Made by a program: the position numbers and the translations under genes. A DNA stretch of 64,000 nucleotides, taken from Bacteroidaceae bacterium (GTDB taxonomy: Bacteria; Bacteroidota; Bacteroidia; Bacteroidales; Bacteroidaceae). The notes under the pieces are model-generated. The model had not been told where the DNA came from. It did no database searches and was given only the letters and a program-made list of their open reading frames with translations. Positions within the stretch are counted from its first letter, which is position 1; every line of letters starts with the position of its first letter. This document shows positions 34,002 through 42,914 of the stretch, piece by piece. The stretch is taken from assembly GCA_016291905.1 (NCBI GenBank), contig JAEEZS010000063.1:1-64000 (forward strand), given 5' to 3'.

Positions 34002-35780
34002 TCAGTTATATGCCAGCCAGCCGGCGGTGTGTTGGAGGGTGGTATAGCGGAGGGAGGTGGCGTCGGTGCTGAAGGCTTGGAGGGCGCCTCCGCTGACGGT
34101 GAGCGTAGCGGGGGTGTAAAGGGCGTCGTCGAGGGAACGGACGCGCAGCGTGGGCGTACCGCTCAGGGTGAGCCCTGCATCGGCGGTGAGGCCGCGGGCG
34201 CGGCTGGTGCTGCTGCCCGAGGTGTACTTGCTACCAAGGGTGACGATGGTGACGGAGGGCGTGCCACTAAGGGTTACACTACCCGTGCTATTGATGCCCT
34301 TGCCGCCGCCGGCGGTGGCCTTGAGGGCCACAACGGCATTACCGCTCACGGTGAGCACACCCTTGCTGCGAATAGCAGCAGCGGATGAGAGGTCGGCCTC
34401 CTCGTCGTCGTAGATGGGCAAGCCGTTCACCATGCTGGTAATCTTGCCACCCGTGACGTTTACTTTACCGTCGGCGTTGATAGCCTTGGAACCTGCGCCG
34501 TTCACGGTGGCGCGGACGATGCCTCCGCTGACGGTGATGTCCCTGCGGGCGCGGATGGCGTGGCCCTTGTCGCCGGTGGTGGTGACGGTGACGAGGCCGC
34601 CGGCAATGGTGATGGAGGGGTTGATGGAGGCATCGACGGTGCCGTCGTTCTCGCCCTGATAGGAGGCCATGATGCCCTCGTCGGTGGCGTTGACGGTGAG
34701 CCGTCCGCCGTTGATGGCGACGTAGCCTTTCTCGACGTCGATGCCGTCGTCGGCGGCCGTGACGGTGACGGTGCCGCCGTACATGAGCAGGTAGTCGTTG
34801 GTGCTGATGCCGTCCTTGACGGAGGAGATGTTGATGACGGGGTTGTGCTTGCCGCCGCGGATGCGGATGTAGTCGTCGCTGGCGATGCCGTGGCCGTAGC
34901 GGCTGGTGACGTTCAGCGTGCCGGTGCCGGAGAAGATGAGCTGGCCCTCGCTGAAGAGGGTGGCCTTCATGTCCTCGCCGCTGACGGCGGAGGAGTAGGA
35001 GGTGCCGTCGGTGAGGGTGCTGGTGCCGTTCAGTACCACGTAGCAGGTCTTGCCGCCGTACTCGGTGGTGCCGACGGTCTTCTTGGGCATGTTGATGGCG
35101 GCGCCGTCGCTGTTGGTGAGGGTGACGCCGTCGAGGGTCATCTTGCACTTCTTGGCGGAGTAGAGGGTGAGGGAGCCGTCGGAGGAGGAGCCTTTGAGGA
35201 CGAAGTCGAGCTTCTTGGAGGCGTAGATGACGACGTCGGCAGCGGTGCCGCTGGCCACGACGGCAGCGGTGCCACTGAGCGACGACGGGCTGAAGGCGAC
35301 ATTGGCCGTCGAGCCGCTCCATGTGATGGTGACGGTGCCCTTCGACTCATCGTCGTCCTCGAAGTTCTCCACGAAGTCGCCGTAGTCGTTGGTGGCGGTT
35401 TCGGTGGCGGTTATCTTCTCGGTGACGGAGGTGCAGGCGGTCTCGTCGTCGTCGCTGAAGGCGACGTCGAAGTCGGTGGAATAAGGAGTGGCCTGGTTGT
35501 TTCCCTCGAAGGTGTATTTTTCAAAGGCGATGGAGGCGATGTAATCGACGGGGTAGGCAATGGTGACACCGTCTGTATTGAGGAAATAGATGTGGCTGGC
35601 ATCGTCGCTGAAGCCTGCGGAGAGATAGCCGTCGGTGTCCCCGTTTTCACGGATGAAGACATCCAGCTCTTCCGTGTTTCCGTCGGTGCTTGTAATGATG
35701 GCCTTGAGGCTTGTGCCTCCTGCATGAACGGACGTCAATGCAAAGAAGAGGATGAGGGTGGTAAGAAAGAATCGTTTCAT
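34002..35780 (-). CDS. Secreted beta-helix carbohydrate-binding protein (Cthe_2159 type)
   Basis: 592 residues with a signal peptide (MKRFFLTTLILFFALTSVHA). After a 90-residue N-terminal region, the protein is a right-handed beta-helix with repeating VTVTG/IRIRGG/LTVSG strands (about 170-560). It contains the DUF4353/Cthe_2159-type segment running LVFS... through SGEDMKATLFSEGQLIFSG and GHGIASDDYIRIRGGK. Cthe_2159 relatives bind acidic polysaccharides. Its start overlaps the stop of the small secreted gene by 4 bp. In other phyla this family also neighbours VTC and DUF4956 genes, and both occur here 1.4-3 kb upstream. Confidence 0.8.
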   Translation of the reverse strand: MKRFFLTTLILFFALTSVHAGGTSLKAIITSTDGNTEELDVFIRENGDTDGYLSAGFSDDASHIYFLNTDGVTIAYPVDYIASIAFEKYTFEGNNQATPYSTDFDVAFSDDDETACTSVTEKITATETATNDYGDFVENFEDDDESKGTVTITWSGSTANVAFSPSSLSGTAAVVASGTAADVVIYASKKLDFVLKGSSSDGSLTLYSAKKCKMTLDGVTLTNSDGAAINMPKKTVGTTEYGGKTCYVVLNGTSTLTDGTSYSSAVSGEDMKATLFSEGQLIFSGTGTLNVTSRYGHGIASDDYIRIRGGKHNPVINISSVKDGISTNDYLLMYGGTVTVTAADDGIDVEKGYVAINGGRLTVNATDEGIMASYQGENDGTVDASINPSITIAGGLVTVTTTGDKGHAIRARRDITVSGGIVRATVNGAGSKAINADGKVNVTGGKITSMVNGLPIYDDEEADLSSAAAIRSKGVLTVSGNAVVALKATAGGGKGINSTGSVTLSGTPSVTIVTLGSKYTSGSSTSRARGLTADAGLTLSGTPTLRVRSLDDALYTPATLTVSGGALQAFSTDATSLRYTTLQHTAGWLAYN

Positions 35781-36247
35781 CGGATGACAATTTTTGAGGT
35801 TTTACTTGCAGCTTCGACCACGTACATTCCTTTCGGAAGGGTGGAGAGGCTGAGGGGTGCCTGGGCCACTGTCTGGATGGCCGTCAATGCCAGGCGTCCG
35901 TCAGGGGAATAGACGTAAATGGCTGTTCCGGCAGGGCAGCGGACGCTGAGCTCTTTCGTCAGGGGAGCCCAGACAAAGAAGTCCTGAACCGTCTCCTGTG
36001 AGACAAAGCCTCCACCAGGCAAAAAGTACATTCTGCTGATATTGGCGATGGCGTAGGAACTGCTGTCCCCCTGCTTCATGGCGATGACCATGTTGCCGTC
36101 GGAGAACGTAATCTTTTGTATGGCTTCAAATTCGTGACTTCCTGTGGCGCCGTCTTTTGTGAGGACATCGAGTGTCGCTGGCGCCTGTTGGGCCTGCGCG
36201 GCAAAAGCCGTCAGCAGCAGGGTGAGGAGGATGAGATGTTTTTTCAT
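35777..36247 (-). CDS. Small secreted protein with type IX-like C-terminal tail
   Basis: 156 residues. Signal peptide MKKHLILLTLLLTAFAAQAQ. The N-terminal half (about 25-75) has the EFEAIQKITFSDGNMVIAM pattern often found in small Bacteroidales secreted proteins; the C-terminal half looks like a Por/type IX sorting domain (IYVYSPDGRLAL ... LPKGMYVVEAASKTSKIVIR). Overlaps the beta-helix gene by 4 bp (ATGA), so the two are coupled. It may be a surface companion of the beta-helix protein; no specific function is known. Confidence 0.7.
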   Translation of the reverse strand: MKKHLILLTLLLTAFAAQAQQAPATLDVLTKDGATGSHEFEAIQKITFSDGNMVIAMKQGDSSSYAIANISRMYFLPGGGFVSQETVQDFFVWAPLTKELSVRCPAGTAIYVYSPDGRLALTAIQTVAQAPLSLSTLPKGMYVVEAASKTSKIVIR

Positions 36248-36272
36248 TTTCTGTTTTTCAGTTTTTCGTTAG

Positions 36273-37148
36273 TCAGAATTCGAACGAGTAGCCGAGGCCG
36301 ATGATGTGTCCGCCCGTGTCGTCGTCGTCGGCAGACGAGGCCTCGTCCTGGTAGCGGTAATAGACGGAGAGCTTGGACGTCTTGCTGAACTTGTAGTCGG
36401 TGCCGATGGTGTAGCGTATCTTGTCCATGGCGAAGTTGGAGACGAGGTCGTTGTAGAGTTCCACTTCGGCGAAGGGCTCGAACTTGCTCTTGCGTATGTC
36501 GTAGCTGGCGGCGAGGCGGCTGCGCAGCTTGTGGTAGCTCTTGGCCTTCTTGGTGTCGGTCATGTAGCTGTAGTCCTCGTCGGTGGCGTCATCGATGAGA
36601 TACCACTCGTCGAGCCCCTCGACGACGGCTGCCAGGGGGTTGTAGTAGTAGCGTGTGCGCTGGCAGGTGGTGGCGACGCGGTAGGTGTACTGGTAGCGTT
36701 CGCGCAGCGAGATTTTGAAGCGGGCCACCTTCCACGAGCCGGTGAGCGAGGCGGTGGCGCGGTGGCGCGGGCCCCAATAGTCGGCATCGACGTTCTTGTG
36801 CTTGGGCGTGACGCCGTCGGTGAGATACTTGATGCCTGTCTCGGCGGGGCTGTGCTTATATATAAAGGAGTAGCCGACGCCGACCTTCAGCCAGGGCGCG
36901 AGGGTCTTGTTCTTGTACGAGAGGCCCACGCCTGCCGAGGCGCGGTCAGAAGCGGAGAAGTTGTCGCGCATGCGGTAGCCGGCGTCGAAGGAGAGGCCGA
37001 GACCCTTGGCCAGCTTGGTCTCGCCCTCGACGTCTGTCCAGAGGCCGACGCCGTCACCTTGTGCATGGATGCCTAAGAAAGGAGAAGCGAGCAGGGCGGC
37101 GCAGAGGAGGGCTCGCGTTGTTTTGATAATTTCCACGTTGAATTGCAT
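36273..37148 (-). CDS. DUF2490 outer-membrane protein
   Basis: 291 residues from the ATG giving MQFNVEIIKTTRALLCAALL, followed by a signal peptide cleaved near IHA. The mature protein is rich in alternating beta-strand patterns (LGLSFDAGYRMRDNF, FKISLRERYQYTYR, KLSVYYRYQDE) and ends in GLGYSFEF with a terminal Phe, the hallmark of an outer-membrane barrel. DUF2490 proteins are barrels of unknown role. It lies between the small secreted protein and the DUF4956 gene, 25 and 43 bp away. An upstream in-frame extension lacks a signal and is rejected. Confidence 0.82.
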   Translation of the reverse strand: MQFNVEIIKTTRALLCAALLASPFLGIHAQGDGVGLWTDVEGETKLAKGLGLSFDAGYRMRDNFSASDRASAGVGLSYKNKTLAPWLKVGVGYSFIYKHSPAETGIKYLTDGVTPKHKNVDADYWGPRHRATASLTGSWKVARFKISLRERYQYTYRVATTCQRTRYYYNPLAAVVEGLDEWYLIDDATDEDYSYMTDTKKAKSYHKLRSRLAASYDIRKSKFEPFAEVELYNDLVSNFAMDKIRYTIGTDYKFSKTSKLSVYYRYQDEASSADDDDTGGHIIGLGYSFEF

Positions 37149-37191
37149 AGTTTTGAAAACGGTTTTTCGAAGTTTTGAAAAAGATGTAGCG

Positions 37192-37929
37192 TTAGCCTCG
37201 CGGCATTCGACCGACGCTATCGACGCTGTTGTCGATGCCGGAGAGCGGCTTGTAGTAGATACGCAGGATGGCGCTGTCCTTGAGGAAGTCGATGGCGCCC
37301 ACCTCGACGCGGAACACCTCGAGGCCGGTGCGGCGCTTGAGGTCCTCAAGCAGTTCCTCGTTCTTGTCGGGGGTGACGAGCTTCACGTTGTCGTACTTGA
37401 TGAGTTTGCTCGCCTCCTTTTTCACGAAGATGGTGCTCTCGCAGATGCTGATGACGATGATGAGCAGCACGTCGGCAGCCAGCAGCTCCACGAAGCTGAA
37501 GCTGGGGCCTACGCCGTTGATGACGCTGATGGCGATGAGGACGAAGAGGTAGTTCATCTCGCGAATGGGCACGCTCTCTGTCCTGTAACGGATGATGCTG
37601 AAGATGGCGAAGAGGCCGAGGGCGACACCCGTTTTGAGTTTCGTCCCGCCCAGGAAGAAGATGAGCATGAAGACGCTGATGCTCACCAGCATGAAGGTGA
37701 AGAAATAGTCGCGGCGGCGGCTCTTGGGATAGTAGAAGAAACGCACGATGACGAACACCACGGCCAGGCAAAGGAAGAAACGGACGAGAAGGTCTCCCAG
37801 GGCAGCCCAGTCAGCGAGAATGGAACTTGTACCGACGGTATCGGTAAAGGTGTCAAACTCTCCTTCTAAATCGCCGGCAGCGGCAAGCAGCGCCTTTCCT
37901 CCGGCAGCAAGTAATGTCATTAAACTCAT
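37192..37929 (-). CDS. DUF4956 inner-membrane protein
   Basis: 245 residues, start at MSLMTLLAAGG. Four or five membrane segments are visible: LLVRFFLCLAVVFVIVRFFYY, YFFTFMLVSISVFMLIFFLGG, TGVALGLFAIFSIIRYRT, MNYLFVLIAISVINGVG and LAADVLLIIVISICEST. A cytoplasmic C-terminal domain of about 80 residues follows. This matches DUF4956, which in many bacteria lies beside VTC-domain polyphosphate polymerase-like genes. Here the VTC gene ends 22 bp upstream. Function is unknown. Confidence 0.85.
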   Translation of the reverse strand: MSLMTLLAAGGKALLAAAGDLEGEFDTFTDTVGTSSILADWAALGDLLVRFFLCLAVVFVIVRFFYYPKSRRRDYFFTFMLVSISVFMLIFFLGGTKLKTGVALGLFAIFSIIRYRTESVPIREMNYLFVLIAISVINGVGPSFSFVELLAADVLLIIVISICESTIFVKKEASKLIKYDNVKLVTPDKNEELLEDLKRRTGLEVFRVEVGAIDFLKDSAILRIYYKPLSGIDNSVDSVGRMPRG

Positions 37930-37951
37930 GATACTTATCTTTTTTATTTGG

Positions 37952-38728
37952 TTATTGTTCGATGATTTCTTCCTGTGCCAGCATTTTCTCAATCCTGCGG
38001 ATTTTCGGGCGGAACAGGTTGTGCTTGATGGCTTCGTTGGTGAGGACGGTGCCGATGCAGTACTTGCTGAAGCCCGAGGGGTGGATGCGCAGCTTATGCA
38101 GGATATCAAGCACGGGGCTTGGGACATTTCCGTCGCGTTTCAGCTCAATGATGACGAGGCGGTCGAAGGTGTTGTCGCAACCCGTTTCCCAGTGGTGGAA
38201 CTTCACGTGGGTGTCTATGGTGAGCCGCTCCGTCTTATTGAGGTTCACGAGGGTGATGCGCTCGAAGCGATTCTCCACCTTCGGCACGAGCTGGCCGAGG
38301 GTGTAGCGGGCATACTTGTGGAGCAGCTCGTCGCCGTTATCAGCCACAAGGGTGTCGATGCCTCCGACCTGAATACGTTTTTTCTTCGTGCGGCCGTGGT
38401 TGTCCTTGTTCTTCACTTCAAGGAAGGTGTCACCACTGTCGAGGTAGGTGCGTACACGCACTTTCTGGCGGACGAGGCGGCCGTTGTGGTGTGCCAGGTA
38501 CATCTCCTCGTCGGGCGTGTCGAGGTAGATGGTGCGATAGGGGTTGAACCGGCTGTCACCGGTAGCCTGCGCGTAGTACTTGCCCTGCGCCAGCTCCAGC
38601 AGTCGCTCCAATTGCGTGAGCGTGGCCAGATACTTCCGGTCGAGACGGTTCATGAGCTTGATGCTACCCATCTCCTCCAACGGTATGGGTGGAAGATGTT
38701 CAAGCAGGTCAACAATTGCCTTATCCAT
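37952..38728 (-). CDS. VTC-domain protein (polyphosphate polymerase-like)
   Basis: 258 residues from the ATG giving MDKAIVDLLEHLPP. VTC domains are tunnel-shaped phosphotransferases; yeast Vtc4 makes polyphosphate from ATP. Basic and acidic tunnel residues are recognisable: RLDRKYLA at the start, RTIYLDTPDEEMY, VRQKVRVRTYLDSGDTFLEVKNK and HWETGCDNTFDRLVIIELK. First gene of a 7-gene run ending with gpmI, with its own promoter. Catalysis is inferred from the fold. Confidence 0.82.
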   Translation of the reverse strand: MDKAIVDLLEHLPPIPLEEMGSIKLMNRLDRKYLATLTQLERLLELAQGKYYAQATGDSRFNPYRTIYLDTPDEEMYLAHHNGRLVRQKVRVRTYLDSGDTFLEVKNKDNHGRTKKKRIQVGGIDTLVADNGDELLHKYARYTLGQLVPKVENRFERITLVNLNKTERLTIDTHVKFHHWETGCDNTFDRLVIIELKRDGNVPSPVLDILHKLRIHPSGFSKYCIGTVLTNEAIKHNLFRPKIRRIEKMLAQEEIIEQ

Positions 38729-38758
38729 TTTTCGTGTGTGACATACGCTTAAAGTGTG

Positions 38759-38788
38759 CAAATGTAGGGATTTTTTTTCTCGTTCCAA
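38759..38788 (-). promoter_or_regulatory. Promoter for the VTC-DUF4956 cluster
   Basis: Minus-strand TTGG (38785-38788), 19-nt spacer, TACATTTG (38759-38766). Confidence 0.65.
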
Positions 38789-38837
38789 CCATTTTGTTCG
38801 AAAAATGATGGTCAATTACGTTTTTTTTGCTCATTTC

Positions 38838-38868
38838 TTGGAAAAAAAGAATAATCGGCGTACCTTTG
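38838..38868 (+). promoter_or_regulatory. Promoter for frr-rsgA
   Basis: TTG (38838-38840), 20-nt spacer, TACCTTTG (38861-38868); the frr ATG is 29 bp downstream. Confidence 0.65.
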
Positions 38869-38896
38869 TCACTTACTCTGATTAAATGTTACAACC

Positions 38897-39457
38897 ATGC
38901 AAGATCTGAAAACCTATTTGAACGAAGCTGAGGAAATGATGGAAATGGCCATCATGCACATTGAAGACGAACTGGCTCACATTCGTGCGGGCAAGGCCGA
39001 TATACGTTTGCTTGACGGCATTCGCGTGGACAGCTACGGCTCGGTTGTTCCCCTCAACAATGTGGCCTCCGTCTCTACCCCCGACGCCCGCACCATTGCC
39101 ATCCGTCCCTGGGACAAGAGTATGGTGCGCGTCATTGAGAAAGCCATCATCGACTCCTCGCTGGGCATCATGCCCGAGAACAACGGCGAGATTATCCGCA
39201 TCTCCATTCCGCCCCTCACCGAGGAGCGTCGCAAACAGCTGGTGAAGCAATGCAGCAAGGAGGTGGAAACCGCCAAGATTAGCGTCCGCAATGCCCGCCG
39301 CGACTGCATTGACAGCCTGAAGAAAGCCGTCAAGGAGGGTATGCCCGAAGATGTCCAGAAGGACGGTGAAGAGAAAGTGCAGAAACTTCACGACAAGTTC
39401 ATCAAGAAAGTCGATGAGGTTTTTGCAGCCAAGGAAAAGGAAATCATGACCGTCTAA
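38897..39457 (+). CDS. frr: Ribosome recycling factor
   Basis: 186 residues, typical of the family. With EF-G it splits post-termination ribosomes. Conserved features: [22 protein letters not shown] near the start, [44 protein letters not shown] and the long C-terminal helix with [13 protein letters not shown]. The stop codon overlaps the start of rsgA (TAATG). Confidence 0.97.
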   Translation: MQDLKTYLNEAEEMMEMAIMHIEDELAHIRAGKADIRLLDGIRVDSYGSVVPLNNVASVSTPDARTIAIRPWDKSMVRVIEKAIIDSSLGIMPENNGEIIRISIPPLTEERRKQLVKQCSKEVETAKISVRNARRDCIDSLKKAVKEGMPEDVQKDGEEKVQKLHDKFIKKVDEVFAAKEKEIMTV

Positions 39458-40419
39458 TGACGGGGCTGGTCATCCGTAATACGGGAAGCCATTACACCGT
39501 GCTCACTTCCGAGGGAGCACGGGTGGATTGTCGTGTGAAGGGGAACTTCCGGCTGAAGGGTATCCGCAGCACCAATCCTGTAGCGGTGGGCGACCGCGTG
39601 ACGTTCACCGTTGCCGAGGGCACCGCCTCTTCCGAAGGCCCTGAGGGATGGATTACCGCCATCGATGAGCGACGCAACTACGTCATCCGCAAAGCCTCCA
39701 ACCTCAGCAAGCAGAGCCACATCCTCGCCAGTAACGTCGACCAATGTCTGCTGCTTGTTACCGTCAACTACCCCGAGACCAGCACTACGTTCATCGACCG
39801 TTTCCTCGCCACGGCGGAGGCTTACCGCATCCCCGTCAGCATTGTCATCAATAAGATGGATCGTTACGATGAGGCCGAGCAGCACATCGCACAGATGCTT
39901 GCCACGCTTTACGAAGGGCTGGGCTATCCGTGCCACCTGATATCGTGCGCGGCGGAAGGGCAGCGTTCAGAGGCATCGCCTTTCACGTTGCTGCCTGAGC
40001 TGGCAGGGAAGACAACGCTGCTCAGCGGGAATAGCGGGGTGGGAAAGAGCACGCTGCTGAACCTCCTCGTGCCGGGCATTCACCAGAAGACAGCGGAGAT
40101 TTCCGATGCTCACAACACGGGCATGCACACGACCACCTTTAGCGAGATGTTTCCGCTCCCCGTCGGCACGGACTCGTGGCTCATTGATACGCCGGGCATC
40201 AAAGGCTTTGGCACGTTCGACATGGAGCGGGAAGAAATCAGCCATTACTTCCGCGAGATATTCCGCTTCTCAAAGGATTGTCGCTACACCAATTGCACCC
40301 ACACCCACGAGCCGGGTTGCGCTGTGCTCCGCGCCTTGGACGACCACCTTATTGCCGCCTCGCGCTACAACTCCTACCTTTCGATGTTGGGCGACGAGGA
40401 TGAGGGAAAATACCGGTAA
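39457..40419 (+). CDS. rsgA: Ribosome small-subunit-dependent GTPase A
   Basis: 320 residues. A circularly permuted GTPase for 30S maturation. N-terminal OB domain (1-85), then the permuted GTPase: G4 VINKMDRY precedes G1 [16 protein letters not shown] and G3 DTPGIKGFG. The C-terminal zinc domain is [16 protein letters not shown] with Cys/His ligands. Translationally coupled to frr; both act on ribosomes. Confidence 0.95.
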   Translation: MTGLVIRNTGSHYTVLTSEGARVDCRVKGNFRLKGIRSTNPVAVGDRVTFTVAEGTASSEGPEGWITAIDERRNYVIRKASNLSKQSHILASNVDQCLLLVTVNYPETSTTFIDRFLATAEAYRIPVSIVINKMDRYDEAEQHIAQMLATLYEGLGYPCHLISCAAEGQRSEASPFTLLPELAGKTTLLSGNSGVGKSTLLNLLVPGIHQKTAEISDAHNTGMHTTTFSEMFPLPVGTDSWLIDTPGIKGFGTFDMEREEISHYFREIFRFSKDCRYTNCTHTHEPGCAVLRALDDHLIAASRYNSYLSMLGDEDEGKYR

Positions 40420-40430
40420 AATGGTAGAAT

Positions 40431-40468
40431 GAAAAATTAGGAATGAGGAATTATAAATCGTAAATCGT
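40431..40468. repeat. GAATTAGGAATGAGGAATT-type repeat
   Basis: Low-complexity AATTAGGAATGAGGAATTA with flanking AAATCGTAAATCG, between rsgA and cutC. The same family recurs at 41147-41185 and inside the GH95 gene at 59255-59290. Confidence 0.55.
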
Positions 40469-40469
40469 C

Positions 40470-41156
40470 ATGTCGTATTTCCTTGAATGTTGCTGCCAGA
40501 GTGCCGACGATGCCCGACGGGCCGAGGCATCGGGGGCACAGCGCATTGAGCTGTGCGAGCAGCTGGCGCTTGACGGGTTGACGCCTTCTGACGAAAACAT
40601 CCTTGCTACGTTGGCGGCGGTGAGCATCCCCGTCAATGTGCTGGTGCGCTGCCGTGCGGGCAACTTCGTCTATACCGACGAGGAGGTGGCGACGATGGTT
40701 CGCAGCATTGAGCATATTCGTCAGCTTGCTGCAGCGGCTCCTGATGGCACTGTGCGCCGTGTGAACGCCGTGGTCATCGGTGCGCTGACCGTAGAAGGCA
40801 GCGTCGATAAAAAGGCGATGAGGTTTCTTGTGAATGCCGCAAAGGGAATGTCCATTACGTTTCATCGGGCCTTCGATGTCTGCTACGACCCTGAGCAGTC
40901 TTACGACGACATTGCCATGCTGGGCATCGACCGCATCCTCACCTCCGGCCATAGAAAAACGGCCGTTGATGGTTGCGGGTTGATAGCGGGCTTGGTGAGG
41001 AGAAGCAAGGAGCCGTCGCTCTACGATACGCCCAACCCCATCATCCTTGTCGGAGGCGGCGTGCGTCCGCGCAATATCCGCGTGCTGGCCGTCGCCACGT
41101 CTGCCACCGAGTTCCATTCTTCGTGCTTGGAAGGGTGGGAGAGAATTATCAATTAG
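40470..41156 (+). CDS. cutC: CutC family protein (copper homeostasis)
   Basis: 228 residues, TIM-barrel fold. CutC was linked to copper tolerance in E. coli, though its biochemical role is unsettled. Family motifs: GAQRIELCEQLALDGLTPS, VRCRAGNFVYTDEE, MSITFHRAFDVC and the C-terminal VGGGVRPRNI. Its neighbours, rsgA upstream and GH110 downstream, give no clue to function, and short repeats separate it from both. Confidence 0.9.
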   Translation: MSYFLECCCQSADDARRAEASGAQRIELCEQLALDGLTPSDENILATLAAVSIPVNVLVRCRAGNFVYTDEEVATMVRSIEHIRQLAAAAPDGTVRRVNAVVIGALTVEGSVDKKAMRFLVNAAKGMSITFHRAFDVCYDPEQSYDDIAMLGIDRILTSGHRKTAVDGCGLIAGLVRRSKEPSLYDTPNPIILVGGGVRPRNIRVLAVATSATEFHSSCLEGWERIIN

Positions 41157-41188
41157 GAATTAGAAATGAGGAATAAATATCGTAAACT
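41144..41188. repeat. Short AATTAGGAATTAGAAATGAGGAAT repeat before the GH110 gene
   Basis: A 45-bp low-complexity run overlapping the cutC stop codon and ending at the GH110 ATG, related to 40431-40468. Confidence 0.5.
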
Positions 41189-42913
41189 ATGAAAAAGTGT
41201 TTTATCGCTTTGTTTGCTGTTGTTGCAACGCTTTTTGTCTCTTGTGCGCAGGAAGGTGGAGGCGCGGTCTATCTGAAAGACTATCTCACCGATGCGAGTA
41301 ACGACGATGCCATGCCGGCTATCCGTGCCGCGCTTGAAGAGTGCCGCCGCACCCATGCTGCCGAGCTGGTGCTCCCCGAGGGCACACTCAACATCCGCCT
41401 CGATGCTGCCTACGAGCGCTATCAGTTCATCAGCAACAACGACGAGAGCCTCAAGCGCATCGCCTTCGACCTCGGCGGCATGAGCCACTTCGCCGTTCGC
41501 GGACAGAACACCACGCTGCTGTTCACCGACTTCATGTCGCCCTTCAGCCTACAGGATTGCGCGGACATCACCATCAGCGGCATCAACATCGACTTCACCC
41601 ACACCTTCCACTCCGAAGGCATCATCCGCGGCGTAGGTGACGGCTGGCTCGACCTTGAGTTCCCTGCCGACTACCGCATAGGGCTCGACAACGGCTGCCT
41701 CTACATCATGGACAGCGAGTGGACCACCTATCCCTTCGGCAATATGCTGGAGTACGACCCCGTGAAAGACGAGGTGGCCTTCAACGCCTCCGACTACTGG
41801 CTCTCCCGCCAGACGCTCCCCGCCGAGCAGGTTGGCGACCGCCTCTACCGCATCTATAAGAAGGACATCACGGCCACCGTGGGCAATGTCATGGTGCTGG
41901 GCGCCGCCAAGCGCATCAACCCGGGCTTCTTCATCGCCGACAGCCACGACATCCTCATCCGCGACGTCAACCTCTACCACTGCGGCGGCATGGGCGTCAT
42001 CGCCCAGATGAGCCGTAACATCGAGCTCAACCACCTCGTCATTGTGCCTTCGCCGGGCAAGGGCCGTGTGGTCAGCATCACTGCCGATGCCACCCACTTC
42101 GTCAACTGCAGCGGCTACATCCGCATGATTGACTGCACCTTCCGCAATCAGAAGGACGACGACACCAACATCCACGGCCTCTACATGGGCATCGACCGTC
42201 AGACGTCGCCCCGTAGCCTCCAGCTCAGCTGGCGCAACGATGCCCAGCAGGGATTGCAGTTCCTCCGTCCGGGCATGACGGTGGAGATTGTCCGCAACAA
42301 GACCATGACGCAGTTCTGCCGTGCTACGGTGAAGAGCGTCGAGGTACTCAACAAGCTCATTACAAACGTCACCTTCACCGCCGACCTCCCCGAAGGCATC
42401 GAGCCCGACATGGTGGTGGCGCAGGACGACGACTACCCCGACGTGCTCATCAGCGGCTGCACCTTTAGCGGCAACCGTGCCCGCGGCCTCCTCATCGGCT
42501 CCCGTGGCAAGGTGGTGATAGAGAAAAACTACTTCCACATCCCGGGCGCAGCCATCCTCTTCGAGGGCGACGGCAACTATTGGTTTGAGCAGTCCGGTGT
42601 GCGCGATGTCACCATCCGCGACAACGTCTTCGAGAACTGCAACTTCGGCTACCGCGTGTGGGGTAACGCCTGCATCAGCGTGGGCAGCGGTGTACCCGAC
42701 CGCACCAGCGGCGAGTGCTACCACCACGGCATCACCATCGAGGACAACACCTTCCGTGTCTTCGACCCCCGCATCCTCTACCTCTACTCCGTCGATGGCC
42801 TCACCTTCCGGGGTAACCGCATCGAGATGACCACCGACTATCCCTATCTGCGTGGCGTCACCGAGCATTTCCGTGTCCTCGACGACTGTAAAAACATTAA
42901 CATCCAAGAATAA
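41189..42913 (+). CDS. Alpha-1,3-galactosidase-like beta-helix protein (GH110), lipoprotein
   Basis: 574 residues. Lipoprotein signal MKKCFIALFAVVATLFVSC. The rest is a right-handed beta-helix with GH110 features: DCADITISGINIDFTHTF, the HCGGMGVIAQMSRNIEL block, ITADATHFVNCSGYIRMIDC and QKDDDTNIHGLYM, which contains the acidic residues of the active site. GH110 enzymes release alpha-1,3-linked galactose, as from blood-group B or linear alpha-Gal structures. Followed 1 bp later by the thioesterase gene. It fits a host-glycan-degrading lifestyle together with the fucose isomerase downstream. Confidence 0.85.
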   Translation: MKKCFIALFAVVATLFVSCAQEGGGAVYLKDYLTDASNDDAMPAIRAALEECRRTHAAELVLPEGTLNIRLDAAYERYQFISNNDESLKRIAFDLGGMSHFAVRGQNTTLLFTDFMSPFSLQDCADITISGINIDFTHTFHSEGIIRGVGDGWLDLEFPADYRIGLDNGCLYIMDSEWTTYPFGNMLEYDPVKDEVAFNASDYWLSRQTLPAEQVGDRLYRIYKKDITATVGNVMVLGAAKRINPGFFIADSHDILIRDVNLYHCGGMGVIAQMSRNIELNHLVIVPSPGKGRVVSITADATHFVNCSGYIRMIDCTFRNQKDDDTNIHGLYMGIDRQTSPRSLQLSWRNDAQQGLQFLRPGMTVEIVRNKTMTQFCRATVKSVEVLNKLITNVTFTADLPEGIEPDMVVAQDDDYPDVLISGCTFSGNRARGLLIGSRGKVVIEKNYFHIPGAAILFEGDGNYWFEQSGVRDVTIRDNVFENCNFGYRVWGNACISVGSGVPDRTSGECYHHGITIEDNTFRVFDPRILYLYSVDGLTFRGNRIEMTTDYPYLRGVTEHFRVLDDCKNINIQE

Positions 42914-42914
42914 A

